From: Halolamina sediminis
GTDB lineage: Archaea > Halobacteriota > Halobacteria > Halobacteriales > Haloferacaceae
Reading direction: 5' to 3'
Assembly: GCF_001282785.1 (NCBI RefSeq)
Contig: NZ_CVUA01000001.1
Location: forward strand, 1,736,001-1,800,000
DNA: 64,000 nucleotides
Shown: positions 50,813 to 60,003 of the stretch, in pieces
Layout of the letters: every line of letters starts with the position of its first letter
Position numbering within the stretch: the stretch's first letter is position 1
Notes under the pieces: model-generated
Database searches by the model: none
What the model was told of the DNA's origin: nothing
What the model saw: only the letters and a program-made list of their open reading frames with translations
Program-made: the position numbers and the translations under genes

Positions 50813-52099
50813 CTACCTGTCCCGTTCCAGTATCCACCGAACCCCGAGCGCGTCGACGACGGCGCCCGCCTCGGGCACGTGTGCGAGCGTGCGCGTCCGG
50901 TCCGCGTTCACGCCGTCGTCCGGCTCCTCGTCGGGGTCGGGCAGCCCGAACTCGGGCGTCGTGTCCGGGGCGTCGGCCTCCAGATCGAGCGTCTCGGTGT
51001 CGAAGGCGCGGTCCACGAGGTCGCGGTCGATCGCCACGCCGTCGACAGCCTGTCGCCGGAGCCGCGCCTGTGCCGCGTCGAGCAGTGTGCTGTCGACGAC
51101 GAGCAGCCCGTCGTAGCAACGGTACTCGACGGCGCCGTAGGTGAGGTAGCGCGCGACGGCCCGGGCGGCGACGAACGGTGCGAGGACGGCAAACGCGACC
51201 AGCGCGGCCGCCGGGAGCCCCCCCGCGAGGAGGCCAAAGCCGCCACCGACGAACGCGAAAAACGCGATCGGGCTCGTCACGCCGTACGCCAGCCCACGGA
51301 GAAGCGCGTCAACGAGCGCGGCCCCCCGCGGCGGCCGCTGTGTGACCCTCGGCTCCCCCTCGGGCTCCTCGACGGGCTCGGGGGCGACGGCAGTCGCTGT
51401 GCTCCCGAACATCCGGGCCAGCACGCCGTGGCGGTCCTCGTCGGCCTCGATCCGGAGCCCCCACAGGTCGAGGAGCAACTTCCCGCCGACCAGCAGCGCG
51501 AGGACGACCTCGCCGCGGTCGGCGGCGACCCCCGCAGCGTCGACACCAACCCCGACCACGAGGAGGGATCCGATCCCGAGCAGGCTCGTAAACGGCGGCG
51601 CGAACGCCGACTGTGCGGAGTGCTCGCGGTAGCCGCCACGGACGAAGTACTCGAGAAGCTCCTCCCCGCTCCGGAGGACCAACACCGTCAGCAGCCCGAG
51701 GCCGATCGCGGCCGCCTCGTCGTCGGTCACGCCGCCGCTGGCGACGAAGCCGAACAGCGCGAACACGAACAGCAGCAGGACCGAGCCGATCACGGCGCCG
51801 CCGAACAGCGGCGGGAGGTTCCGCGGGTAGATTCCGGGGATCGGCCCGGGCATCGGGATCGACCCCCTGAGCCGGTGGACCAGCCCAGCGAGCCGGGAGC
51901 GGTCGACGGTGCCACGGGAGCGCTTGGCCGCGAACGGGATCTTCACCAGTGCCAGTGCGAACACGACCGCGAGCTCGGTGACGAGCACGCCGAACAGCAC
52001 CGCGATCGACCAGTCGAGAAACACCACCCCCGCCGGCACCACGAGGTTCGACGCGATCACGACGGCGACGGCGTCGAGGTCGGGAACGTCCCCGGCCAT
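50813..52099 (-). CDS. DUF6498-like membrane protein with C-terminal cytoplasmic domain
   Basis: A 428-residue membrane protein. The N-terminal about 330 residues hold roughly seven spans; it opens AVVIASNLVVPAGVVFLDWS and has the LRSGEELLEYFVRGGYREHS loop typical of haloarchaeal DUF6498-containing proteins. The C-terminal about 110 residues form a soluble region with YRCYDGLLVVDSTLLDAAQA, which resembles a PH-like fold, and end in an acidic stretch. Its start codon overlaps the ABC-2 permease stop by one base, placing it as third gene of that operon. Function unknown; perhaps an accessory or substrate of the exporter. Confidence 0.65.
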   Translation of the reverse strand: MAGDVPDLDAVAVVIASNLVVPAGVVFLDWSIAVLFGVLVTELAVVFALALVKIPFAAKRSRGTVDRSRLAGLVHRLRGSIPMPGPIPGIYPRNLPPLFGGAVIGSVLLLFVFALFGFVASGGVTDDEAAAIGLGLLTVLVLRSGEELLEYFVRGGYREHSAQSAFAPPFTSLLGIGSLLVVGVGVDAAGVAADRGEVVLALLVGGKLLLDLWGLRIEADEDRHGVLARMFGSTATAVAPEPVEEPEGEPRVTQRPPRGAALVDALLRGLAYGVTSPIAFFAFVGGGFGLLAGGLPAAALVAFAVLAPFVAARAVARYLTYGAVEYRCYDGLLVVDSTLLDAAQARLRRQAVDGVAIDRDLVDRAFDTETLDLEADAPDTTPEFGLPDPDEEPDDGVNADRTRTLAHVPEAGAVVDALGVRWILERDR

Positions 52100-53850
52100 C
52101 AGTACGGCCCGTGCTCGTCGAACCGCCGAACTGCCTCACGGTAACCGATCCAGCCGGCCAGCACGCCGCCGGCGGTCAGCAACGCACCGGCGCCGAACTG
52201 AACGATAGCCGGCGGTAGCGACCGGATGCCGGCGCCGAGGGCGTCGAACGACGACGCGATCGCGGCGAGTCCCCCCGACTCCCCGGCCACGAGGCCGAGC
52301 AGGAAGCCGGGGACAGTGCCGACGCCCGACACGACGAGCCGGACGATTTCCGGCGCGACGGCGACGCCCACCAGCATCGCGCCGGGGACGAACACGAGCA
52401 CGGTGTGCAGCGTGCCGGCGAGCAGCCGCGGCGGCCGAACCTCGTCGCTGTTGCCGATCCGGATCGCGCTGTAGCGTGGGAACCAGATCCCGACCGCCGG
52501 CGCCAGCGCGGCGCCGACGGCGCTCAGCAGGCAGCCGATCGCCGCGAGCGCCAGCGCCGAGCCGAGCCCGTGGCCGCCGGCGACGGCGACCGAAAACGTG
52601 AGCGCAGCGACGATCGGGCCGGTGAACATCGCCGGCGCGAGCAGCCCGCGGACGTACGTCCGCCCGGAAACAGTCGTCAGCGTCATCGGCAGCACCGGCC
52701 CCTCGTCGCCCAGCGGATTGAGCGCGAACGCGGCGCCGCCGACCCAGCCCGCGATCAGCGCGACCGCCGGCCCGAACGCCGACGGGGAGACTGTGCCCTG
52801 TAGGATCATGCTCCCCAGCCCAGAGATGCCGCCGAACACTGGCACCATCAGGAAGTTCAGTCGCTGCGGCTCGCGTCTCGCCCGCAGCAGTGTCCACCGG
52901 GCGACCTGCTGGACGGGCCCGCTCACCAGCGGCACCGTGACCGGGGAAATCCCGCGTTCGAGCGCCCCGGCGGTGGAGCGCTCGGTCGTCGCCGTCGCCG
53001 CGTCGTCGCTCTCGGTCGGGTCGACCTCGTCACCGAACCACAGCGAGGCGGCGACCCGCTGGGCGGCCCAGCCGCCGGCGATCAGCACTGCACCGACGGT
53101 GAGCAGCCCGCCCGCGGCGTGGGCTGGGGAGAACTCGATCGGCGTTCCGGCCGCCAGCAGCTCGACGATCCAGCCCAGCGGGACGGCGCTCAGCAGCGCG
53201 GGGTCGAGCGAGTAGCGGATCGACGGGAGCTGGAACAGCATGTACAGCCCGAAGAAGCCGATGGCGACGAGCGCGCTCAGTGCGGTCCGGTGGCGGGCGA
53301 CGAACGGGACTCGGGCGACGAGCCACGCCGTGGAGTACCCCGCGAGCCGGCCAGCGACGACGGCGCTGGCGACGAACAGGCAGCCGACCAGCGGCACCGT
53401 CAGTAGCGGCGCCGGCGTCGCGAACGCGTAGGCGCCGACGAGGGTCACGAGCCCCGCGGTCGGGAGCACGTACGTCAGCACGCGCAGCGACTCCGCGACG
53501 ATCCCGCCGACGACGGCGGTCCGGGGGGAGACTGTCGTCAGCACGAACGGCGCCGCCACGGGCTCGCTGTGTGCCGACGACGTCCGCTGGCCCAGCAGGA
53601 AGACGCCGAACAGCCAGAACAGCGTCGCGCCGCCACGCAGCGCGGCCGGGACAGCGTGCCCGGCCGGCACGTTCTCCCGGACGATCGGTGCGAACAGTGC
53701 CGCCATCCCGCCGAGCATCAGCGTCGGAAGCAGGACACTGAACGCCAGCAACACCAGCCGGCCCGTGTCCTCGCGGATCGCCCGAATCGAGCGCCGGTAC
53801 TCGAAGATACCCGCCCGGAGTGCGTGCCGGAGCCAGTTCGGCTCAGCCAT
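52099..53850 (-). CDS. ABC-2 type exporter permease (double-length)
   Basis: A 583-residue permease with about 12 membrane spans, roughly twice the size of a simple ABC-2 permease such as NosY, suggesting two fused permease halves. It opens with a cytoplasmic helix RAIREDTGRLVLLAFSVLLP and has a charged cytoplasmic loop near residue 285 (EVDPTESDDAATATTERSTA) dividing the halves. It overlaps the ATPase gene by eight bases upstream. The substrate is not evident. Confidence 0.8.
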   Translation of the reverse strand: MAEPNWLRHALRAGIFEYRRSIRAIREDTGRLVLLAFSVLLPTLMLGGMAALFAPIVRENVPAGHAVPAALRGGATLFWLFGVFLLGQRTSSAHSEPVAAPFVLTTVSPRTAVVGGIVAESLRVLTYVLPTAGLVTLVGAYAFATPAPLLTVPLVGCLFVASAVVAGRLAGYSTAWLVARVPFVARHRTALSALVAIGFFGLYMLFQLPSIRYSLDPALLSAVPLGWIVELLAAGTPIEFSPAHAAGGLLTVGAVLIAGGWAAQRVAASLWFGDEVDPTESDDAATATTERSTAGALERGISPVTVPLVSGPVQQVARWTLLRARREPQRLNFLMVPVFGGISGLGSMILQGTVSPSAFGPAVALIAGWVGGAAFALNPLGDEGPVLPMTLTTVSGRTYVRGLLAPAMFTGPIVAALTFSVAVAGGHGLGSALALAAIGCLLSAVGAALAPAVGIWFPRYSAIRIGNSDEVRPPRLLAGTLHTVLVFVPGAMLVGVAVAPEIVRLVVSGVGTVPGFLLGLVAGESGGLAAIASSFDALGAGIRSLPPAIVQFGAGALLTAGGVLAGWIGYREAVRRFDEHGPY

Positions 53851-54607
53851 CGCCCTCGCTCGGCGCCGCGTCGACGGCGTCGGTCGTGAGTTCGAGGAAC
53901 GCGTCCTCCAGCGAGCGCGCCTCGCCGGTCTCCGCGCGGCGCTGCAGTTCGGCGGGCGCGCCCTCGGCGACCAGCTCGCCGTCGTAGAGGATCCCCACCG
54001 CGTCGGCGACTTCCTCGACTACCGGGAGGATGTGTGTCGAGAGAAACACGGTCGTCCCGCCCTCGGCGAGCTCGACGATCAGTTGCCGGAGCGTCCGGGC
54101 CGCACGCGGGTCGAGCCCGGAGGTCGGCTCGTCGAGGAACACCACGTCGGGCTCGTGGAGCACCGCCTGCACGTAGGCGACTTTCTGCCGCATCCCCTTC
54201 GAGTAGTCGGCGATGCGGCCCGACGCGTCCTCGGGCGGCAGGTCGAGGCGGTCGAGCAGGTCGTCGACGCGCTCGCTGGCGCGCTCGGGGTCGAGATCGC
54301 GCAGGCCGGCGGCGTAGTCGAGCTGTTCGTACGCGGTCGCGTGATCGTACAGCGGCGGCTCTTCGGGCAGATAGCCGATCCGGGGGCGGAGGGCGTCGCG
54401 GTCGGTCGCGTCGGCGCCGGCGACCGTCGCGCGGCCCCGGGTCGGACGGACGAGCCCGGTCAGCATCCGCATCGTCGTCGTCTTCCCGGCGCCGTTGGGG
54501 CCGAGGAAGCCGAACACGCTGCCTGAGTCGACCGCGAGGTCGAGGTCCGTGACTGCGACGGTGTCGCCGTACTGTTTGGTCAGGTCGGTAGTCTCGATGG
54601 CGGGCAT
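53843..54607 (-). CDS. ABC-2 type exporter ATPase
   Basis: A 254-residue ATPase. Walker A GPNGAGKTT lies near residue 37, signature YSKGMRQKVA near 135, Walker B VVFLDEPTSGLD near 155 and the H-loop STHILPVVEE. It drives the permease encoded downstream, with which it overlaps by eight bases, and is the first gene of a three-gene operon ending in the DUF6498-like gene. Its closest match in this window is NosF. Function is likely export of a lipid, peptide or copper complex. Confidence 0.92.
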   Translation of the reverse strand: MPAIETTDLTKQYGDTVAVTDLDLAVDSGSVFGFLGPNGAGKTTTMRMLTGLVRPTRGRATVAGADATDRDALRPRIGYLPEEPPLYDHATAYEQLDYAAGLRDLDPERASERVDDLLDRLDLPPEDASGRIADYSKGMRQKVAYVQAVLHEPDVVFLDEPTSGLDPRAARTLRQLIVELAEGGTTVFLSTHILPVVEEVADAVGILYDGELVAEGAPAELQRRAETGEARSLEDAFLELTTDAVDAAPSEGDG

Positions 54608-54735
54608 GAGTGGGAAGCGGGACACCGTCGTCTGGCGGCGCTGCCCCCAAAGGCGTACCGACCCGGCGGCCGGCATGACCCGACTGATCGCCCGAGAGGG
54701 GAAGGGTTATCCGCCGTGTCGTGCTGTGTATTCAC

Positions 54736-55146
54736 ATGGACGAGACCGACGACCTCTTCGTCGCGAGCCTGATGAGCACCGACGTCAAAACCGTCACACA
54801 GGACACGCTAGTCGAGGACGCCGCCGAAGTGATGCTCGACAACGACATCGGATCGGTCGTCGTCGTCGACGGTGACGGTGCCCTCGAGGGGATCCTCACG
54901 CGGACGGACTTCGTGTCGATCGTCGCGGGGCAGAAGCCCAAAGACCAGACGCCCGTGAAGGAGTACATGACTCGGGACGTCGAGACCGCGAAAGCCGGCG
55001 ACTCGATCCGGACGATCGCCGACCGGATGATCGAGGCGAGGTTCCACCACATGCCCGTCGTCGACGACACCGAGGGACTGATCGGCATGATCACCACCTC
55101 CGACCTCACCGCGTACCTCTCGACGGTGCAGACGCCGAGCCCCTAA
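54736..55146 (+). CDS. CBS-domain protein
   Basis: A 136-residue protein made of two CBS domains, about 12-66 and 78-134. Each shows a hydrophobic strand-helix pattern: VASLMSTDVKTVTQDTLVED with GSVVVVDGDGALEGILTRTD, then VKEYMTRDVETAKAGDSI with HMPVVDDTEGLIGMITTSD. Such tandem domains bind adenine nucleotides as an energy or ligand sensor. The ATG at 54736 matches the conserved start MDETDDLFVASLM; an ATG five codons earlier also exists. It converges on the methyltransferase gene with a four-base overlap. Confidence 0.88.
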   Translation: MDETDDLFVASLMSTDVKTVTQDTLVEDAAEVMLDNDIGSVVVVDGDGALEGILTRTDFVSIVAGQKPKDQTPVKEYMTRDVETAKAGDSIRTIADRMIEARFHHMPVVDDTEGLIGMITTSDLTAYLSTVQTPSP

Positions 55147-56261
55147 CGCCGCGCCGCGACGACGACGTGTTCCTCGCCGGTCGCCCGCTCGCTCACCGAG
55201 CGGTAGCTACGGAGATGCGGCCGGAGGTCGAGATCGCGGTGGTGGACGACGAGAAGCACGCCGTCGCCCGTGAGGACGCGGGACGCGCCGCCGAGGAGCG
55301 ACGAGAGTACGCCGTCCCCTGCATGAGTCGGAGGGTTACAGAGCACGCGGTCGAAGCGCTCGTCGGCGACCCCCGCGACGCCGTCGGCGGTGACGACGCC
55401 GCCATCGACGCCCGCCGCCCGAAGGCTACAGGTCGCGGCACGCGTCGCGATCCGGCTGTCGTCGGTCAGCGTGACCGAGCAGTCGGCCGTCCGTGCCGCG
55501 TAGATCCCCAGCGGGCCGGCGCCACAGCAGAGGTCGAGGACGCGGTCGCCGTCGTCGACCGCCGCCGTGGCCGCCAGCAGCCGCGTCCCGTGATCGAGGC
55601 GGCCGGCAGCGAACATCCCCGGCAGCGTGACCAGCGGGAACGGGACGCCGTCGACGCGGGCGGTGAACCGCGTCGGCTCCACGTACTGCGGCGATTCGAA
55701 CTCGGCCGGACGCTCGGCCACGTAGACGGAACAGCCGTCGGTCGAGGTGATGGTCCGGCAGCCGCCGGTCAGTTCACGGAGGCAGTCCGCGTAGCGCGAG
55801 CCGCCCGCTCCGTCCGTGGCGGCGACGAACAGCCGACCGCCCGGCCGGAGCGTCGCCAGCGCGTCGGCGATCCGCTGTTTGCCGAGCGCGATCGGAGTGT
55901 GACTCTCCGGCGCGTACGACGCCGTGTCGTAGCGCTGGGTGAGGCGGCCGAGGTCGGCGACAACCGCCGTGTGGGCGTCGGCACCGTTCTCGGCGGCGTT
56001 CCGCCGGCAGAGCGTCGCCCGGCGGGCGCTGGCCTCGGTCATCCGGACGGATACCGCCGAGGCCGCGATCCCCACCCCCACGACGCCGTAGTTCGACTGG
56101 ACCGAGAGGTGGTCGCCGGGAGCGGCGCCGTGGAGCGAGCGGAGCAGGACCAGTTCGTCGGTGCGGAAGGAGGCGGGCGAGGCAGCGCCGTCGGCGGTGT
56201 GGAACCGGTAGCTGTCGGGGCCGTCCGCGACCCCGGCGGCCAGTTCGAGCGGCCCGGTCAT
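55143..56261 (-). CDS. RsmC-like methyltransferase
   Basis: A 372-residue protein with two Rossmann-like halves, as in RsmC/RlmG-type RNA guanine-N2 methyltransferases. The N-terminal half is degenerate (DHLSVQSNYGVVGVGIAASA). The C-terminal half is catalytic: DRVLDLCCGAGPLGIYAA (SAM-binding motif I near residue 240), and the NPPT motif in RVLCNPPTHAGDGVLS (motif IV near 310), which fits N-methylation of a guanine. Both RNA position and target are unknown. Its 3' end overlaps the CBS gene. Confidence 0.82.
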   Translation of the reverse strand: MTGPLELAAGVADGPDSYRFHTADGAASPASFRTDELVLLRSLHGAAPGDHLSVQSNYGVVGVGIAASAVSVRMTEASARRATLCRRNAAENGADAHTAVVADLGRLTQRYDTASYAPESHTPIALGKQRIADALATLRPGGRLFVAATDGAGGSRYADCLRELTGGCRTITSTDGCSVYVAERPAEFESPQYVEPTRFTARVDGVPFPLVTLPGMFAAGRLDHGTRLLAATAAVDDGDRVLDLCCGAGPLGIYAARTADCSVTLTDDSRIATRAATCSLRAAGVDGGVVTADGVAGVADERFDRVLCNPPTHAGDGVLSSLLGGASRVLTGDGVLLVVHHRDLDLRPHLRSYRSVSERATGEEHVVVAARR

Positions 56262-56628
56262 CGCCGGGCTCCCGTCCGGCTGGCGGTTCGGGACGAGCGT
56301 CGGCGTGGAGTGTCGGTCGGCGTGCGGTGCTGTCGTAGCGTCGGGTGTGCGTGCATTCGGGAAACGTCGGACTCGTCGGTGTTCGAGCGGGACGAGCCAC
56401 GCCGACCGGCGGGAGAAAGCGGGTGCTCACGGCGGGGCGTGGCACCGAGTACCGAAAGCGCGACGCCCGTCCGCCCCCGGCCTCACCGGGCGCGGCGACG
56501 AGCGTCCACAGTCGGCAGGCCGACCGGCCCGACGGGGTTACCGCGACGGGACCGACCGAGAGCCCTTCTTCACGCGACCGGTGCTGCCAGCGCCCGACAC
56601 TTGATGCTACCGACGTTTCGCTCGCATA
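56262..56628. other. GC-rich intergenic stretch without a recognised gene
   Basis: Several overlapping open frames exist in both directions but none has a domain or convincing start. The right end holds the TATA box of the next gene. Confidence 0.5.
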
Positions 56629-56636
56629 CTTATAAG
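56629..56636 (+). promoter_or_regulatory. TATA box CTTATAAG
   Basis: This strong TATA box ends 29 nt before the ATG at 56666, so the transcript is probably leaderless. Confidence 0.6.
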
Positions 56637-56665
56637 CCGTCAGGGGAGAAACATGGCAGTCGACG

Positions 56666-58318
56666 ATGTCAACTGAACGAACCGACGAGGGGACGCTGCG
56701 ATCGGTGTACCGACGGCGGATCGGCGACCCGACCACCGACGACGAGGTCAGGGGGTACTGGCTGTTCGTTGTCGGACTGGTGCTCGCCGTGGCGGGGGTG
56801 TTGCTCTTCCTCGCCAGCGAGCCCCGGGGCGGACTGAGACAGCTCTCGCTGGTCGGGATCAGCGTCGGGCTGATCCTCCTGCTGGTGGGGCCGGTGATCC
56901 GGCTCCCGCTCCAACCGCGGGCGACGACGCTGGTCGCCGTCGGCGCCACGGTCGCGGCGATCGGCGTCGCCTACTTCGTCGCGGTGTTCCCGGGGGAATG
57001 GTCCGTCCGGAACGGGAACACGGTCGTGATCGGGCTCTACGGGCTCGGACTGCTGGCCATCGGGGCCGGCGGCGTGCTCGTTCCCCTGCTCTCCGGCCGG
57101 GGCGACGAGGCCGCCGACCTCCGGCGCGAACTCGCCGAGCTCGACGACGTGCTCGAAGACAGTGCCGCCGACGAGGCCGACCTCGCCGCACGGGTCGCAG
57201 CGCTCCGGAGCGAGCTGGCGGCGTCGAACGACGCCGCGGCGTCGCTGGGCAGGGCGGTCACGGCGATGTCGGAGGAGCTCGCCGACGCCGAGGCCGACGA
57301 AGCTGACCTCGCCGCGCGGCTCTGGTCGCTCCGGCAGAGTCAGGCGCGGTTCGAACTGTACGAGGACAAAGGCGGGGAGTTCCGCTGGCGGCTCCGCCAC
57401 CGCAACGGCAACATCGTCGCGACGAGCGGCGAGGGGTACAGCCAGCGGCACAACGCACAGAAGGGGCTCGAGAGCGTCCGGCGCAACGCGCTCGGGGCGA
57501 CGCTGCTGCGCGTCGAGTCCGAGGACGAACTCGCCGAGCCGGGCGAGACGTTCGAGCCGCCAGAGGTCGTCGAGAGCCAGACGACGTTCGAGCTGTACGA
57601 GGACAAGGGCGGAGAGTTCCGCTGGCGGCTCCGCCACGACAACGGCAACATCGTCGGCGACGGCGGCGAGGGGTACAGCCGGCGGTCGGGCGCCCGCGAC
57701 GCGATCGAGCGCGTCCAGGAGTACGCCGGTCCCGCGGAGTACCTGCGCCTCGACCCGACCGGGTTCGAGATCTATCGCGACGTCGCCGGTGAGTGGCGCT
57801 GGCGGCTCGTCCACCGGAACGGGAACGTCCTCGGCGACGGGGGCGAGGGGTACACCCGCCGCCGCGACGCCCGCCGCGCGGTCGACCGCGTCCGCGGGGG
57901 GCTCGACGAACTGACGTTCGAGACGTACGAGGATAGCGCCGGCGAGCACCGCTGGCGGCTCAAGTCCGCCAACGGGCAGATCGTCGCCGACAGCGGCGAG
58001 GGGTACAGCCGGAAATCGAGCGTCGAGGACGCCGTCGAACGCGTACGGGAGTACGCGCCGGAGGCCGACGTGCTGGACATCGGCCGCGCGTCGTTCGAGG
58101 TGTACGAGGATCAGGGTGGGGAGTTCCGCTGGCGGCTCCGCCACCGCAACGGCCAGATCGTCGCGACCGGCAGCGAGGGGTACGCCGAGAAGTCCAAAAC
58201 CGAGGACGCAGTCGATCGGTTCAAGCTGAACGCGCCGGGTTCCGAGATCGAGGATCTCGACGCTGCGGCGGCCGCCGAAGCTGAGGACGGTGACGACGGG
58301 AACGGCGACGGAGAGTAG
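56666..58318 (+). CDS. Membrane protein with coiled coil and five HVO_2922/DUF1508-type repeats
   Basis: A 550-residue protein. Residues about 28-135 contain four membrane spans, then an acidic coiled coil (about 150-225, LRRELAELDDVLEDSAADEA). Five repeats of about 50-60 residues follow at roughly 230, 308, 368, 418 and 470. Each shows FELYEDKGGEFRWRLRHRNG or a variant, then an IVxxxGEGYxxR segment. These match HVO_2922/YegP-type DUF1508 domains, small dimeric beta-alpha units normally present once or twice. Their ligand is unknown. The tail is acidic. Confidence 0.85.
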   Translation: MSTERTDEGTLRSVYRRRIGDPTTDDEVRGYWLFVVGLVLAVAGVLLFLASEPRGGLRQLSLVGISVGLILLLVGPVIRLPLQPRATTLVAVGATVAAIGVAYFVAVFPGEWSVRNGNTVVIGLYGLGLLAIGAGGVLVPLLSGRGDEAADLRRELAELDDVLEDSAADEADLAARVAALRSELAASNDAAASLGRAVTAMSEELADAEADEADLAARLWSLRQSQARFELYEDKGGEFRWRLRHRNGNIVATSGEGYSQRHNAQKGLESVRRNALGATLLRVESEDELAEPGETFEPPEVVESQTTFELYEDKGGEFRWRLRHDNGNIVGDGGEGYSRRSGARDAIERVQEYAGPAEYLRLDPTGFEIYRDVAGEWRWRLVHRNGNVLGDGGEGYTRRRDARRAVDRVRGGLDELTFETYEDSAGEHRWRLKSANGQIVADSGEGYSRKSSVEDAVERVREYAPEADVLDIGRASFEVYEDQGGEFRWRLRHRNGQIVATGSEGYAEKSKTEDAVDRFKLNAPGSEIEDLDAAAAAEAEDGDDGNGDGE

Positions 58319-58324
58319 TCCCCC

Positions 58325-59929
58325 TCAGCGCCGCCAGTACTCCGGCACCAGACAGACCAACAGGGGGATGATCTCCAGCCGGCCGGCCCACATCAGCACC
58401 ACCATGAACAGCTTCGAGCTGTCGGGGAAGCCGATGTAGCCGCCCATCGGGCCGAGGCGGTAGAACGCCGGCCCGACGTTGCCGAGTGTCGAAGCGGTCC
58501 CCGATATCACTTCGAGCACCGTGAAGTCGAGGCCTGCGCGGGCGACGTCGAGGAACAGAAGCAGTGCCCCGAGGAAGAAGATCGTGATGTACAGCAGCGT
58601 GAACGCCATGATCCCCCGAACCGCGCGGTCATCGAGCGTGTTTCCGCCCAGCCGGACGGGCCGAACCGCCTCGGGGTGGGCGGTCGTGAACAGCTCGCGG
58701 CGGAGTACTTTCGCGATGACGATCCAGCGGACGATCTTGATCGCCCCGCCGGTCGAGCCGGCGGAGCCACCGACGAACATCGCGAACAGGAGCGCGTACT
58801 GCGCCGGCGGCGCCCAGACGTCGAAGTCCATGCTGGCGTAGCCGGTGGTCGTGACGATCGAGACGGTCTGGAACAGCGCGTGGCGAACAGTCGGTTCGAG
58901 GTTGCCGCTGATCGCGGCGACGGTCTCAGACAGGTAGGCAGCGTCGAACGTCGCGCCCTCAGGGACGCCAGACGCGAACCCGCCGGTGAACAGCAGCCCG
59001 GAGACGATGGCCGTCAGCACCGCCATCACGCCGAGGAAACCCCGGAACTCGGTGTCCTCGAACAGCTCGCGGGGGGAGCCGGCGATCGCCTGCCAGATCA
59101 GCGCGAAGTTGGTGCCCGCGATCACCATGAACGGGATGATCACCCACTGGACCGCCGCCGAGAACGCCTCGATGCTGCGGGCCTGCGGCGAGAACCCGCC
59201 GGTCGGCATCGTCGTCAGTCCGTGAGCGACGGCGTTGTACGCGTCCATGTTCGGGCCGGCCATCCCGGCGAGGTCGAGCCCGTACAGCAGCAGGATCTCG
59301 ACCACCGTGATCGCGAGGTAGGCGCCCCAGAGCACCCGCGCGGTCTCGGCGATCTTCGGCGTCAGCTTCTCGATCCCCGGGCCGGGCGCCTCGGCGTCCA
59401 TCAACTGCGCGCCGCCCACGGAGAGTTCGGGCAGGATCGCGACCGCGAGCACGACGATCCCCATCCCACCGAGCCACTGGGTGAGCTGGCGCCAGATCAT
59501 CACTCCCCGGGTGTGGTCAGTGACGTTGATGTTCCCCAGCACGGTCGCACCGGTGGTGGTAAAGCCCGACATCGACTCGAACAGCGCGTTCACGGGGTTG
59601 CCGAGCGTCGATCCGGGGTGGACGGGCTCCACGAGCAGCGGGATGCCGTGGGCCTCGATCAGGTACGGGATTGTCCCCACGAGTGCGACTGCGATCCACG
59701 TGGTCGCCACCATCAGGAACCCCTCACGGCGCTCGATATCCGGGTCGGGGGCGAGCCGTTCGAGCCCCCACCCGGCCGCCAGCGTGATCGCGATGGTGGG
59801 CAGGAACGGTGCGAGCGTCTCGCCGTAGAGCAGCGCGACGACGACCGGAAGCAGCAGCGGGACGGAGAGGTACTTCAGTACCGTCCCGACGAGGCTCAGG
59901 CTGGCGCGGTAATCGACGCGTATCGACAC
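58325..59929 (-). CDS. trkH: TrkH potassium uptake channel subunit
   Basis: A 534-residue membrane protein of the Trk/Ktr family with four pore repeats. Selectivity-filter-like segments are SMSGFTTTGATVLGN, LTTMPTGGFSPQA, VIAGTNFALIW and GGSAGSTGGAIKIV, with glycines at the expected K+ coordination positions. It imports potassium, the main osmolyte of haloarchaea. The gatekeeper protein TrkA is encoded 74 nt upstream on the same strand. Length is close to bacterial TrkH. Confidence 0.94.
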   Translation of the reverse strand: MSIRVDYRASLSLVGTVLKYLSVPLLLPVVVALLYGETLAPFLPTIAITLAAGWGLERLAPDPDIERREGFLMVATTWIAVALVGTIPYLIEAHGIPLLVEPVHPGSTLGNPVNALFESMSGFTTTGATVLGNINVTDHTRGVMIWRQLTQWLGGMGIVVLAVAILPELSVGGAQLMDAEAPGPGIEKLTPKIAETARVLWGAYLAITVVEILLLYGLDLAGMAGPNMDAYNAVAHGLTTMPTGGFSPQARSIEAFSAAVQWVIIPFMVIAGTNFALIWQAIAGSPRELFEDTEFRGFLGVMAVLTAIVSGLLFTGGFASGVPEGATFDAAYLSETVAAISGNLEPTVRHALFQTVSIVTTTGYASMDFDVWAPPAQYALLFAMFVGGSAGSTGGAIKIVRWIVIAKVLRRELFTTAHPEAVRPVRLGGNTLDDRAVRGIMAFTLLYITIFFLGALLLFLDVARAGLDFTVLEVISGTASTLGNVGPAFYRLGPMGGYIGFPDSSKLFMVVLMWAGRLEIIPLLVCLVPEYWRR

Positions 59930-60003
59930 GGTTGTTTCGGGGTGAGATGCGTTCGGCGCTTCAAGCTACTGTTTCGGGGGCGCTCCCCGGCGGGGGCTCA
60001 CTG

